Notes under the pieces: model-generated
What the model was told of the DNA's origin: nothing
Database searches by the model: none
What the model saw: the letters and a program-made list of their open reading frames with translations, nothing else
Translations under genes and position numbers: made by a program
Assembly (NCBI RefSeq): GCF_019236475.1
Contig: NZ_JAFAIX010000012.1
Coordinates: 1-64,000, forward strand
Direction of reading: 5' to 3'
DNA length: 64,000 nucleotides
From: Chitinophaga sp.
Lineage (GTDB): Bacteria > Bacteroidota > Bacteroidia > Chitinophagales > Chitinophagaceae
In this document: piece by piece, positions 18,801 through 26,329 of the stretch
How positions within the stretch are numbered: position 1 is the stretch's first letter
Layout: each line of letters starts with the position of its first letter

Positions 18801-19497
18801 TCAGTGGGAAGATATGCTGCTTGATCGTATAATACCCTCCATGGATACCATAGCTGCGGAAAGGATGGTGAGTAGCGAAGATGATGAGTTTATTACGATT
18901 TTTGGCTACTATCTCTGAGATCTTCACCAGTACTTCATCTTTTGTTTTGCACTCACAGTCGGATTCTATGCCCGGCTTCTCGTAGGGAAACAGCCACCAT
19001 TCACTGTCCATGATAATGAGAGTAACATCTTGGGAGAGCTTCACTTCTTCCGGACCCGGACAGCCGTCCTTTGGAAAAAAGGTAACATTAGCTAGGTGCA
19101 AGGAATCCACATACTGTTGTTGATTGCGGATAGTTTCCCAACCGTCTGGTTTACTTTTTTCCCAGTCGTGGTTACCTGGAATGATGAATCCACGGGCATT
19201 GGTACCGCGTACCAGGTTGATCTGATAGTCCAGGATTTGTTTGGCGGCTGGATATCTTTTAGACAGAGAGTCGGGTAACCCTAGCGGATATACGTTATCT
19301 CCCAGGAAGAGAACGGTATTCCGTTTATCCTGCATATCGAATTTCGCGCGTACGGCATCGATGACAGGATTACGGCCATTCTCATGTAGCTCTCCTGCAT
19401 CGCCGATGAGGATGATGCGTTGTTTTACCTCTCCTGATTGTGCCAGCAGTGTAAATGGTAGTAACAATAATATGGTCAACAGATATCTTGTGCTCAT
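15850..19497 (-). CDS. metallophosphatase fused to an outer-membrane beta-barrel
   Basis: Signal peptide (LLTILLLLPFTLLAQS), then a calcineurin-type metallophosphoesterase domain (about 25-330) with the GDAG, GDNVYP, GNHDWE, THHPF and SGHDH metal-binding motifs. A long central region follows, and the C-terminal ~350 residues resemble a BamA/TamA-type barrel: IQNLRGYRNYRF is like the VRGF/RGY barrel motif, and the chain ends in an aromatic strand (FSLGFKF). It would place a phosphatase on an outer-membrane platform; substrate unknown. The start overlaps the stop of the upstream gene by 4 bases (ATGA), so the two are translationally coupled. The 3' end overlaps a convergent gene by 18 bases. 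Confidence 0.82.
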   Translation of the reverse strand: MSTRYLLTILLLLPFTLLAQSGEVKQRIILIGDAGELHENGRNPVIDAVRAKFDMQDKRNTVLFLGDNVYPLGLPDSLSKRYPAAKQILDYQINLVRGTNARGFIIPGNHDWEKSKPDGWETIRNQQQYVDSLHLANVTFFPKDGCPGPEEVKLSQDVTLIIMDSEWWLFPYEKPGIESDCECKTKDEVLVKISEIVAKNRNKLIIFATHHPFRSYGIHGGYYTIKQHIFPLTDMKPWMYVPLPIIGSIYPLTRGVFGTPEDLPNPLYKDMVKGVEAATKQHGPVIFVSGHDHTLQLIKDAGNSYIVSGSGAKNNRVKEGSKSSFATSENGFSVLELMADSTVRVQYFLADNLNTPAFTDNLLRFSEFKEKGLTFQQPDTLPKTISFAPDPQYNNVGKFHRWLLGNNYRQVWATPLNFPVIDLRTANGGLTILQRGGGMQTRSLRVADSSGTEYTMRSLKKYPLAAIPPLLRETIAREVVQDQISASNPYATLSVAVLAEAAKVPHTHPTFVYLPKDTMLGIYANDFGGDVYLFEEREPETGDKDKSYNTLKVLDKTQGDNDYVVDQKAVLRARILDTYITDYDRHDDQWRWYREKHKGVEYYYPVPRDRDQAFFVNEGFLPRLVAMPSFMPQFYGFRPTGPWRNGWNFSTRYFDRTFLIEPDEAEWRKQTKKFVARMTDSVLEASVNALPDTIRHLVNPYMLNTLKARRAVMEDVMLKYYRFLSKVVYVPATAKNELIQLDKQENGAVALNIYKISKKGDVRQNIFSRTFDPRVTKELNVYGLGGKDQWVINGNYSTPIRIRLIGGPDADTYTDSSTASGGKRIRIYDQRSGNDTFNVKGHASLKLSDDPENIAYKRNYYKYDKFMPMLAVGFNKDDGILLGLGAQYLKQGWRKEPFASRQIFAATHSLATRAWNFRYIGEFTDVIGKTDIETHVTAKAPNNTINFFGYGNESIYDKSKPGKISYYRARFALYSADLLLKSNLGNKFTLAYGPAASFYSFEKNENGGRFITDFTKNGLDSASITHNKGYAGGKIVAQLDTRNNKLIATRGVLWTTTFTGYGGLNNYSNNIATLQTDMSIYLSFNNPDRFVLVSRFGGGKVWGNFDYFQAYTVGGIQNLRGYRNYRFAGEAGVYNNTEVRLKLFDVKTYLLPASVGMLLFNDVGRVWASGEKSHVWHDGYGGGFYLSPVNALIVTAVLGHSNEGTLPYFSLGFKF

Positions 19498-20345
19498 TTT
19501 TTCTTATAGGTAAATTTGAGAATATTGGCTACGCCATCGTAACCACCTTCATTGGAAATATACATATCACCATTGGCGGCAAATGAAATGCCTTCTGGTT
19601 GACGAAATAATCGGTGCTTTAAATTATGCGCTTCCTGTACATGACCGTCTAGGTCTGTGATGACTAACAGTTGGTTGACAGAAGCCACGATATACAATCT
19701 TTTCTCCAACGGGTGAATCGCGGCAGCACTAGGCTTGAAAAAACGCATGTCATTTCCTGCCAGGGCAGCGATTTCTGTGGCACTGAACTTAAAAACAGGC
19801 GTATAGTCGAAAGCCATACTATCCAGGCTAAACCGATAGGCACTCGTGACGCCTGCCTTTTTATCATCCTCACAATTCTTACAAATGATGATAATGCTAT
19901 GCCTGTTCTTGTCGAAGTAAGCGGTTTCAAATTCGGTTTTCCCTTCTTTCTCGAACTTATAGTGCGTGGCTTTGACAGAATCCGTATCGAGGGATGGTAC
20001 GTGATACAGACTCCCACTGCTTTTCAACACAAACCAACCGCTGTCCGAATGGCAGATGTCTTCATAATCCCCATTCTTGGCAAATTTCCAATTGGGGTAA
20101 GGCTTGGTAGCATTGACATCTATCTCATAAATCTTTCCTTCTTCATCGTTGATGGCCATGATACGGTGTTCATCGGGAAATAGGGCAATACCGGAAATTT
20201 CCTGCATGGATTCACGCACCCGATACCGAACGGGCGAACTCAGGTCGTAGCCTTCCGGGGAAGAATAGGTCTTCTGTGTTCTGTCGGGGAAATAATTGCA
20301 GGATATTAAAAAAAACAGGAAAAACATCCCGATACGTACATCCAT
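19494..20345 (-). CDS. SdiA-regulated domain lipoprotein (YjiK-like beta-propeller)
   Basis: Residues 1-16 form a lipoprotein signal with the lipobox FFLISC. The remainder matches the SdiA-regulated/YjiK family, a six-bladed propeller-like fold: EISGIALFPDEHRIMAINDEEGKIYEID at the start and QPEGISFAANGDMYISNEG near the end. The role is unknown, probably cell-surface or periplasmic ligand binding. The first gene of a two-gene operon, it overlaps the metallophosphatase/barrel gene by 4 bases, which suggests that the two products act together at the outer membrane. Its start is 71 bases from the divergent HD-PycTM gene. Confidence 0.8.
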   Translation of the reverse strand: MDVRIGMFFLFFLISCNYFPDRTQKTYSSPEGYDLSSPVRYRVRESMQEISGIALFPDEHRIMAINDEEGKIYEIDVNATKPYPNWKFAKNGDYEDICHSDSGWFVLKSSGSLYHVPSLDTDSVKATHYKFEKEGKTEFETAYFDKNRHSIIIICKNCEDDKKAGVTSAYRFSLDSMAFDYTPVFKFSATEIAALAGNDMRFFKPSAAAIHPLEKRLYIVASVNQLLVITDLDGHVQEAHNLKHRLFRQPEGISFAANGDMYISNEGGYDGVANILKFTYKKK

Positions 20346-20416
20346 AGCGATACTTTATACCTTAAATTTAACTCAAAAATACAGTAACTTCAGATTGGAT
20401 TTAATCATCTTCGAAT

Positions 20417-21664
20417 ATGCAAAATTCAGCCCTCATAGATGCAGCCAGGGATTATGTGCTAGCCAAGTACAGGGAAATTCCGCAACCGGCACTTGTTTAC
20501 CATAATTTAACCCATACGCAAAGCGTAGTAGATGCCGCTGGCCAAATTGCCGCCCATTACCGGTTACAGGATGATGAGCTGACGGCTGTATATGTGGCTG
20601 CCTGGTTCCATGACGAAGGCTATCTGTTGGGAGAAGGGAAGGTACACGAAGAAACCGGCGCCGCTGCTGCGGTTAGTTTCCTACAAGAACAAGGGGCTCC
20701 CGAAACATTGCAGCAAATGGTAAAAGGTTGTATCCTCGCTACCAAGATGCCACAATCTCCCAAAACGCTTATTGAACAAATAGTTTGCGATGCCGATCTG
20801 TTTCACCTTGGCACAAAAGAATATGCGGATAGAAGCAAATTGCTGCGCCAGGAAATAGAAATGGTGACCCAGAAAGAGATAGACAGAATAGCATGGTTAC
20901 AGAGCAATATCCGTTTTCTCACGGAACATCACTACTGGACCGACTATGCACAAACTAGACTCAAACAACAGAAGGAAGAGAACATCCTACAAATGCAGAA
21001 AAAGCTGGATAAAAGGCTCACCGCTCAGACAGAAAATAACGAAAGCACTGTAGCGCCAACTGCCCCCACCGATGGTGTGCATCTGTTGGCCACTGGCAAA
21101 AAGAAAGATAAAGGGAAGAAAGCCAATAAGCCAGAAAGAGGTGTGGAGACGATGTTCCGCATTACTTCTACGAACCATATCCGCCTCAGTTCTATGGCCG
21201 ATAGCAAGGCACATATTATGATTTCAGTGAATTCCATTATTTTGTCTATTATGTTGTCCGTGCTGCTAGGCCGATTGGAAGATTATCCCAATTTCATTAT
21301 TCCTTCGCTGATGTTCATCTTTACCTCGGTGACTACTGTGATCTTCGCAGTACTGGCTACCAGGCCCAATGTCACCAGCGGTACTTTTACCAAAGAGGAT
21401 ATTGCCCGCAAAGACGCGAATCTCTTGTTCTTTGGGAATTTTTACAGAATGAAACTAGACGAATATGAATGGGGAATGAAGCAGATGATGAATGACGCTG
21501 ATTTCCTATATGGCAGCATGACCAAGGATGTATATTCCCTGGGCGTGGTGCTGGGCCAAAAATACCGGCTGCTCCGCATCTCCTATAATGTGTTTATGTT
21601 CGGACTGATTGCATCCGTACTAGCATTCATAGTGGCTGCTATCTTCTTCCCAGTAAAAGCATAA
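20417..21664 (+). CDS. HD phosphohydrolase fused to Pycsar effector-type transmembrane domain (DUF5706)
   Basis: N-terminal ~200 residues form a metal-dependent HD domain of the COG4339 type: YHNLTHTQSV, WFHDEGY (the HD pair) and IVCDADLFHLG supply the metal ligands. A charged, lysine-rich linker follows (about 195-240). The C-terminus from about residue 246 matches the PycTM/DUF5706 family, the membrane effector of Pycsar anti-phage systems: SSMADSKAHIMISVNSIILS, two adjacent transmembrane helices (about 268-290 and 296-317), a conserved LLFFGNF segment and a last helix at about 390-411. No pyrimidine cyclase gene is nearby. Only 6 bases separate it from ppk1, so they form an operon. The HD substrate is unknown; a nucleotide is likely. 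Confidence 0.82.
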   Translation: MQNSALIDAARDYVLAKYREIPQPALVYHNLTHTQSVVDAAGQIAAHYRLQDDELTAVYVAAWFHDEGYLLGEGKVHEETGAAAAVSFLQEQGAPETLQQMVKGCILATKMPQSPKTLIEQIVCDADLFHLGTKEYADRSKLLRQEIEMVTQKEIDRIAWLQSNIRFLTEHHYWTDYAQTRLKQQKEENILQMQKKLDKRLTAQTENNESTVAPTAPTDGVHLLATGKKKDKGKKANKPERGVETMFRITSTNHIRLSSMADSKAHIMISVNSIILSIMLSVLLGRLEDYPNFIIPSLMFIFTSVTTVIFAVLATRPNVTSGTFTKEDIARKDANLLFFGNFYRMKLDEYEWGMKQMMNDADFLYGSMTKDVYSLGVVLGQKYRLLRISYNVFMFGLIASVLAFIVAAIFFPVKA

Positions 21665-21670
21665 GCACAC

Positions 21671-23650
21671 ATGACCATTCCTTTGTTTAACAGGGATCTG
21701 AGCTGGCTGTCGTTCAACTATCGGGTACTGACTATGGCACAAGACCAACAGGTACCCCTATACGAAAGAATCAAATTTCTATCTATATACTCTTCCAATC
21801 TGGATGAGTTTTTCAGGGTGAGAATGCCAGCTATCCTGGCTGTCAATAAACTGCTGGGCAAAGAGCCTTTTGCTGGTGGCGATGAAACGGTGAGTCCGGA
21901 TACGTTACGCCAAGTACTGACGGAAGTTAACCGTCAGCAACAGCACTATGGCCAGATACTCGCGAAGGAAATACTACCAGCCCTACGAGAACAGGGTATC
22001 CATCTATGTTACAATGAGCCCTTTACTGCGGCCCAGCATAGTCTTACCCGTGAGTACTTGCTCTCTACGGTGCTCACCTGGATGCAACCCGTATGGCTAA
22101 AGGATTTCGACAAACCTTACTTTCCAGAGAACAACGCCCTTTACCTGGCCGTTTCCCTTTCATCGAGGGAGCAGCCAGATAACCAGGAGTATGTGTTATT
22201 GAATATTCCTGCTTCCCTACCTCGCTTCCGACAGTTGCCAGCCGAAAACGGCCTGGCACAAATCGTAGTCTTAGACGATATTATCCGGTATCACCTGGAT
22301 TACATCTTCCCAGGATATACTATCAACGGCAGCTACAGTTTCAAACTGACCCGCAATGCCGAAATGGATATGGATGAATTCAAAGGGGATATCCTCGAAG
22401 AAGTAGAAACAGGGATCCGCAAACGGGAACTAGGCGTTCCTACCAGGTTCCTCTATGATGCGGCTATGCCAATGGCATTACGCTACCTGCTGGCCACCCG
22501 TTTTCATCTCAGTGAAGAGGAAATGGTAGCCGGAGGCAGATATCATAACCTGAAAGATCTGGCAGACCTTCCCATGCCAGTGGCCATACCAAACGCACTT
22601 TATCCGGGGTATACGCCAGTACCCATTGCAGATGCCGCCGCCACAGACCATATCCTGGATCTGATCCAACAAAAAGATCTGGTGGTGCATATCCCCTATC
22701 AACGATATGAATACATCCTGCGCTTCTTTAATGAAGCTGCGATAGACAAGGATGTACAGGAGATATACATCACCCTGTACCGCATTGCGTCCGGCTCGCA
22801 GATAGCGCAGGCGCTTATCACGGCCGCCAAAAATGGAAAACAGGTGACGGTGTTCGTAGAGCTGAAAGCCCGCTTCGATGAAGCTAATAACATCCGTTGG
22901 GCCAAACGCATGAAGGAAGCAGGAGTAAAAATCGTATATAGTATCCCAGGGATGAAAGTACATGCTAAAACGGCGCTGGTGAAGCGTAAGCGGGGATATT
23001 ACCATGATTATTCCGGGCTTATTGCCACTGGGAATTTTAATGAATCCACCGCGCGGTTCTATGGGGACCATGTACTCTTTACCTCCCATTCTGGTATCAC
23101 CAGGGAAATGGAATTGCTATTTTTATACCTGCAAAGCCGGGAACAGCCAGTGAACTACGACTTCTTGCAGTTCCAACACTTGCTGATAGCGCAATTCAAT
23201 ATGATGGACCGTTTCCTGGCATTGATAGACCGGGAAATCCAAAATGCCCAAGCCGGCAAACCAGCCAAGATCACCATCAAACTGAATAACCTACAAGAGA
23301 AAACCATGATCGCCAAACTGTATGAAGCCAGCGAAGCCGGTATTCAGATATACCTGATCGTGAGAAGTATTTGTTGCCTCGTGCCGAACGATAATATCCG
23401 TGTGGTAAGAATCGTGGATAGGTACCTGGAACACGCCAGGGTATTCATTTTCCATAATGAAGGCAAGGAAGAGGTATACATGGGCTCCGCAGACTGGATG
23501 AACAGGAATCTCCACAGACGTATAGAAGTTTGTGTGCCGATATATGACCCTGTTATTCAGCAACAGTTGAAAGATATCGTCGGACTCCAATTGGCTGATC
23601 CTACCAATGCTCAGGCAGCCATCACCCAGTATATTCAGAAAATACAGTAA
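21671..23650 (+). CDS. ppk1: polyphosphate kinase 1
   Basis: Reversibly transfers the gamma-phosphate of ATP onto polyphosphate. It starts with the characteristic FNRDLSWLSFNYRVL segment and has a YSSNLDEFFRVRMP motif in the N domain. The autophosphorylated histidine is H431 (MKVHAKTALVKR), and the second conserved histidine is H588 (YLEHARVF). At 659 residues it is a little shorter than E. coli Ppk (688) but complete in all four domains. It is immediately downstream of the HD-PycTM gene, with which it shares a transcript; 23 bases separate its stop from the thioredoxin-like gene. Confidence 0.95.
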   Translation: MTIPLFNRDLSWLSFNYRVLTMAQDQQVPLYERIKFLSIYSSNLDEFFRVRMPAILAVNKLLGKEPFAGGDETVSPDTLRQVLTEVNRQQQHYGQILAKEILPALREQGIHLCYNEPFTAAQHSLTREYLLSTVLTWMQPVWLKDFDKPYFPENNALYLAVSLSSREQPDNQEYVLLNIPASLPRFRQLPAENGLAQIVVLDDIIRYHLDYIFPGYTINGSYSFKLTRNAEMDMDEFKGDILEEVETGIRKRELGVPTRFLYDAAMPMALRYLLATRFHLSEEEMVAGGRYHNLKDLADLPMPVAIPNALYPGYTPVPIADAAATDHILDLIQQKDLVVHIPYQRYEYILRFFNEAAIDKDVQEIYITLYRIASGSQIAQALITAAKNGKQVTVFVELKARFDEANNIRWAKRMKEAGVKIVYSIPGMKVHAKTALVKRKRGYYHDYSGLIATGNFNESTARFYGDHVLFTSHSGITREMELLFLYLQSREQPVNYDFLQFQHLLIAQFNMMDRFLALIDREIQNAQAGKPAKITIKLNNLQEKTMIAKLYEASEAGIQIYLIVRSICCLVPNDNIRVVRIVDRYLEHARVFIFHNEGKEEVYMGSADWMNRNLHRRIEVCVPIYDPVIQQQLKDIVGLQLADPTNAQAAITQYIQKIQ

Positions 23651-23673
23651 ATTACAAGATAGATATATTTTTT

Positions 23674-24177
23674 ATGATGAAGTATGTATGGACGCTGATT
23701 TTAAGTCTGGGATTCGTTATTCCCGCCGCCAACGCTCAAACGCTGGATTTGCAACACATCTACAATCCTGACGCCAACGCCAAAAAAGACATTACCACCG
23801 CTATTGCCACTGCTGCCAAAGAGAAAAAGCACGTGCTGTTGCAAATTGGTGGTAACTGGTGCATCTGGTGCCGCCGCTTTTATAAATTCGTGGAAGAGGA
23901 TACAGAACTGAAAACCACTATGGACAAGAACTATGTGGTATATCACCTCAACTACAGCAAGGAAAATAAAAATCTTCCTGTGTTAAAAGAACTGGGTTAT
24001 CCACAAAGATTTGGTTTCCCAGTATTCGTTATCCTGGATGAAAAAGGGAATCGTATCCACACCCAGAACTCTGGTTTGTTGGAAGCAGCAGATTCCTACG
24101 ATAAAAAGAAAGTCCTGGATATGCTGAAACAATGGAGTCCTGCCGCTCTTCAGCCATCCAATTACATTAATGAATAG
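23674..24177 (+). CDS. exported thioredoxin-fold protein
   Basis: Signal peptide at residues 1-21 (LILSLGFVIPAANAQ), then a thioredoxin-like fold with active-site motif CIWC in GGNWCIWCRRFY and the cis-proline region RFGFPVFVIL. The 167 residues place it with periplasmic thioredoxin-like (DUF255/DsbD-gamma-like) proteins that reduce or oxidise disulfides. CxWC with preceding NW is typical of the Thioredoxin_7 group. Last eight bases overlap the first codons of the DUF4442 gene. May be co-transcribed from ppk1, 23 bases upstream. Confidence 0.85.
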   Translation: MMKYVWTLILSLGFVIPAANAQTLDLQHIYNPDANAKKDITTAIATAAKEKKHVLLQIGGNWCIWCRRFYKFVEEDTELKTTMDKNYVVYHLNYSKENKNLPVLKELGYPQRFGFPVFVILDEKGNRIHTQNSGLLEAADSYDKKKVLDMLKQWSPAALQPSNYINE

Positions 24178-24691
24178 TAAGCCCATGGAAAACGGCACTA
24201 CTTATTTTAAAACGGATGCTGTGCAATCTTTTATAAGATTTGCACAGCATCCGTTTAAGTTTTCAGCATTCATGCTCTGGAAGTTGCCCGCTGCCTGGCT
24301 GGCTGGGGTCCGATTGGTATCTGTATCAGAAGAAAAATGCGTTACCCATGTTCCTTATCGCTGGCTATCGCAGAACCCTTTCCGCTCCACCTACTTCGCC
24401 TGCCTGGCAATGGCCGGTGAACTGAGTACCGGACTTCCTGCAATGATGTATGCACGTAGTGCTTCCCGTAATATATCCATGCTCGTTACTGGTATGCAAG
24501 CGACCTTTGTGAAGAAAGCCACCGGTATGACTTATTTTACCTGTTCGGACATCCCTGCTATGAAAGCAGCCATGACAAAGGCTATGCAGGAGAATGACCC
24601 GACCACCATCACCATGCGCTCAGAAGGTAGAAATAAAGAGGGCATAGTAATTGCCTCCTTCGATATTACCTGGTCTTTTAAAGCCAGGTGA
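24170..24691 (+). CDS. DUF4442 protein (hot-dog thioesterase-like)
   Basis: Matches DUF4442, a hot-dog fold related to acyl-CoA thioesterases, through VPYRWLSQNPFRSTYFACLAMA and the SFDITWSFK end. No catalytic role is proven. The first ATG (24170) overlaps the thioredoxin gene by 8 bases; a second ATG at 24185 and a third at 24272 are possible starts. The stretch encoding residues 14-29 is a near-perfect hairpin (24210-24256). The segment FAQHPFKF after it fits the conserved family N-terminus as I recall it, so the hairpin seems to lie inside the coding region rather than before it, but the start is not certain. Confidence 0.75.
   Translation: MNSKPMENGTTYFKTDAVQSFIRFAQHPFKFSAFMLWKLPAAWLAGVRLVSVSEEKCVTHVPYRWLSQNPFRSTYFACLAMAGELSTGLPAMMYARSASRNISMLVTGMQATFVKKATGMTYFTCSDIPAMKAAMTKAMQENDPTTITMRSEGRNKEGIVIASFDITWSFKAR
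24210..24256. repeat. long near-perfect hairpin inside the start of the DUF4442 gene
   Basis: Arms 24210-24230 (AAACGGATGCTGTGCAATCTT) and 24235-24256 pair over 21 bp with a single bulged T and a 4-base loop TTAT. It is placed 33 bases after the thioredoxin stop codon, where a terminator would be expected, but it is also translated as part of the next gene. Confidence 0.85.
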
Positions 24692-24720
24692 GCTTAATTC
24701 TTACTAAAATACCCTTAATT

Positions 24721-26124
24721 ATGAAGATTGCATTTCATGGTGCTGCCCGCACAGTAACGGGATCTAAGCACCTGATCACTTTGAAGAATGGCAAGAAAAT
24801 CCTGCTCGATTGTGGAATGTTCCAGGGTATGGGAAAAGACACAGATGCCCTCAATAGGGACTTTGGCTTTGAACCGAAAGATGTTACCTACATGGTGCTC
24901 TCTCATGCACACATTGATCACACCGGACTGATTCCCCGCCTTATCAAAATGGGCTACCAAGGCCCGATTTATTGCACTCCGGCTACTCGCGATATGGCCG
25001 AAATCCTCCTGCTGGACTCCGCAGAAATCCAGGAAGATGATATCAAATTCTCCAATAAGAAAAGAGCACAAGAAGGGCAGCCTTACCTGCAACCCCTCTA
25101 CACGATCGAAGATGCAAAAAATGCGATCCGATATCTGAAGCCTATAGGTTATAATACCTGGACTTCCATCGATCCGGATATCCAAATCATGTTCACGGAT
25201 GCTGGACATATAGTAGGCGCCGCCTCTATGCACCTCCGCATCACAGAGAATGGCAAAACCGAACAGGTTACCTTCAGTGGTGATATTGGTCGTTATAATG
25301 ATGCTATTCTGAAATCACCGGCCACCTTCCCTCAAGCGGATTACATCCTGATGGAATCCACTTACGGTAGCACGCTCCATGCAGACGCAAAACCTGCCGA
25401 TGATGAACTGCTCCGATACATTATCCACACCTGCGTGGAGAAAAGAGGTAAACTCATTATCCCTGCTTTTAGCGTTGGCCGTACACAGGAATTACTCTAC
25501 TCTCTGAATAATATGCAACTGGATGGGAAACTGCCAAAGGTGGATATCTTCGTGGACAGTCCACTGTCTACCGAGGCTACCCAGGTAACCAAAGCTCACC
25601 CAGAAGTCTTTAACCGCGCCGTTTCTGATCTATTAAAAAGAGACAGCGATCCATTTGATTTTCCAGGATTACGCTACGTTAAATCTGTAGACGAATCTAA
25701 AAATCTGAACTTTCGCCAGGAGCCATGCGTGATCATCTCCGCATCTGGTATGGCGGAAGCAGGAAGGGTGAAACACCATATTGCAAATAACATCGATGAA
25801 TCAAGGAATACCATCCTGATCGTGGGCTATTGCGAACCTGAATCACTGGGCGGACGCTTGATGAACGGCGCTAAAGAAGTATCCATCTATGGAACCCGCT
25901 TTCAGGTAAATGCAGAAGTAGGCGTGATTCGTTCTATGAGTGCTCACGGCGATTACGAAGATCTTAGCCAATGGCTGTCTTGCCAGAATCCTAAGGATAT
26001 CAAGAAACTCTTCTTGGTGCATGGCGAATATGAAGTGCAAAAAATCTTCAAACAGTGGCTGTTCAAAAAAGGCTTCCTGGATATTGAAATCCCAGAAAGA
26101 CATTATGAAATAGGCTTATCGTAG
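24721..26124 (+). CDS. MBL-fold hydrolase with beta-CASP RNA-specificity domain
   Basis: Metallo-beta-lactamase-fold nuclease family (CPSF73/RNase J-like, COG1236 type). It has the zinc motif SHAHIDHTG, the GAASMHL and FSGDIG motifs, a beta-CASP domain (about 225-340; IIPAFSVGRTQELLY) and the C-terminal RMMBL region with SAHGDYEDL and LVHGE. 467 residues is normal. It probably cleaves RNA; substrate unknown. The ATG at 24721 is chosen over an in-frame ATG at 24688 because homology begins at MKIAFHGAARTVTGSKHL. Only 29 bases follow the DUF4442 stop. Confidence 0.9.
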   Translation: MKIAFHGAARTVTGSKHLITLKNGKKILLDCGMFQGMGKDTDALNRDFGFEPKDVTYMVLSHAHIDHTGLIPRLIKMGYQGPIYCTPATRDMAEILLLDSAEIQEDDIKFSNKKRAQEGQPYLQPLYTIEDAKNAIRYLKPIGYNTWTSIDPDIQIMFTDAGHIVGAASMHLRITENGKTEQVTFSGDIGRYNDAILKSPATFPQADYILMESTYGSTLHADAKPADDELLRYIIHTCVEKRGKLIIPAFSVGRTQELLYSLNNMQLDGKLPKVDIFVDSPLSTEATQVTKAHPEVFNRAVSDLLKRDSDPFDFPGLRYVKSVDESKNLNFRQEPCVIISASGMAEAGRVKHHIANNIDESRNTILIVGYCEPESLGGRLMNGAKEVSIYGTRFQVNAEVGVIRSMSAHGDYEDLSQWLSCQNPKDIKKLFLVHGEYEVQKIFKQWLFKKGFLDIEIPERHYEIGLS

Positions 26125-26126
26125 TA

Positions 26127-26324
26127 TTTCTCGCAAAGGCGCAAAGGAAATAAAGGATTTTGCTTTGTTGTTTTAAGGCCGCAAAGGTTTTTTACAGTAC
26201 TTCCACTCATTCAATATAGGGGTTGTAAAAGTATAGTATAATAGTTGCCAAATCTTTGCGGCCTTCTACAACAAAAAACCATCAGCCAATGTGGGCCTTT
26301 GCTTCTTAGCGCCTTTGCGAGAAA
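26127..26324. repeat. terminal-inverted-repeat element A (MITE-like)
   Basis: 198-bp non-coding element bounded by a perfect 16-bp inverted repeat, TTTCTCGCAAAGGCGC (26127-26142) and its complement (26309-26324). Inside lies a second, perfect 12-bp pair AAGGCCGCAAAG / CTTTGCGGCCTT (26175-26186 with 26254-26265), which can extend outward with mismatches to ~24 bp. GCAAAGG occurs repeatedly. The same ends recur at 46702-46814. It fills the gap between two convergent genes. Confidence 0.8.
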
Positions 26325-26329
26325 AATTG

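Noticed and set aside
20417-21664. complete Pycsar defence system
   Set aside because: No pyrimidine cyclase gene is adjacent in either direction; only the effector-like domain is present, fused to an HD domain.
24272-24691. ATG at 24272 as the DUF4442 start
   Set aside because: It would remove the FAQHPFKF segment that fits the family N-terminus as I recall it; kept as an alternative because of the hairpin, but not preferred.
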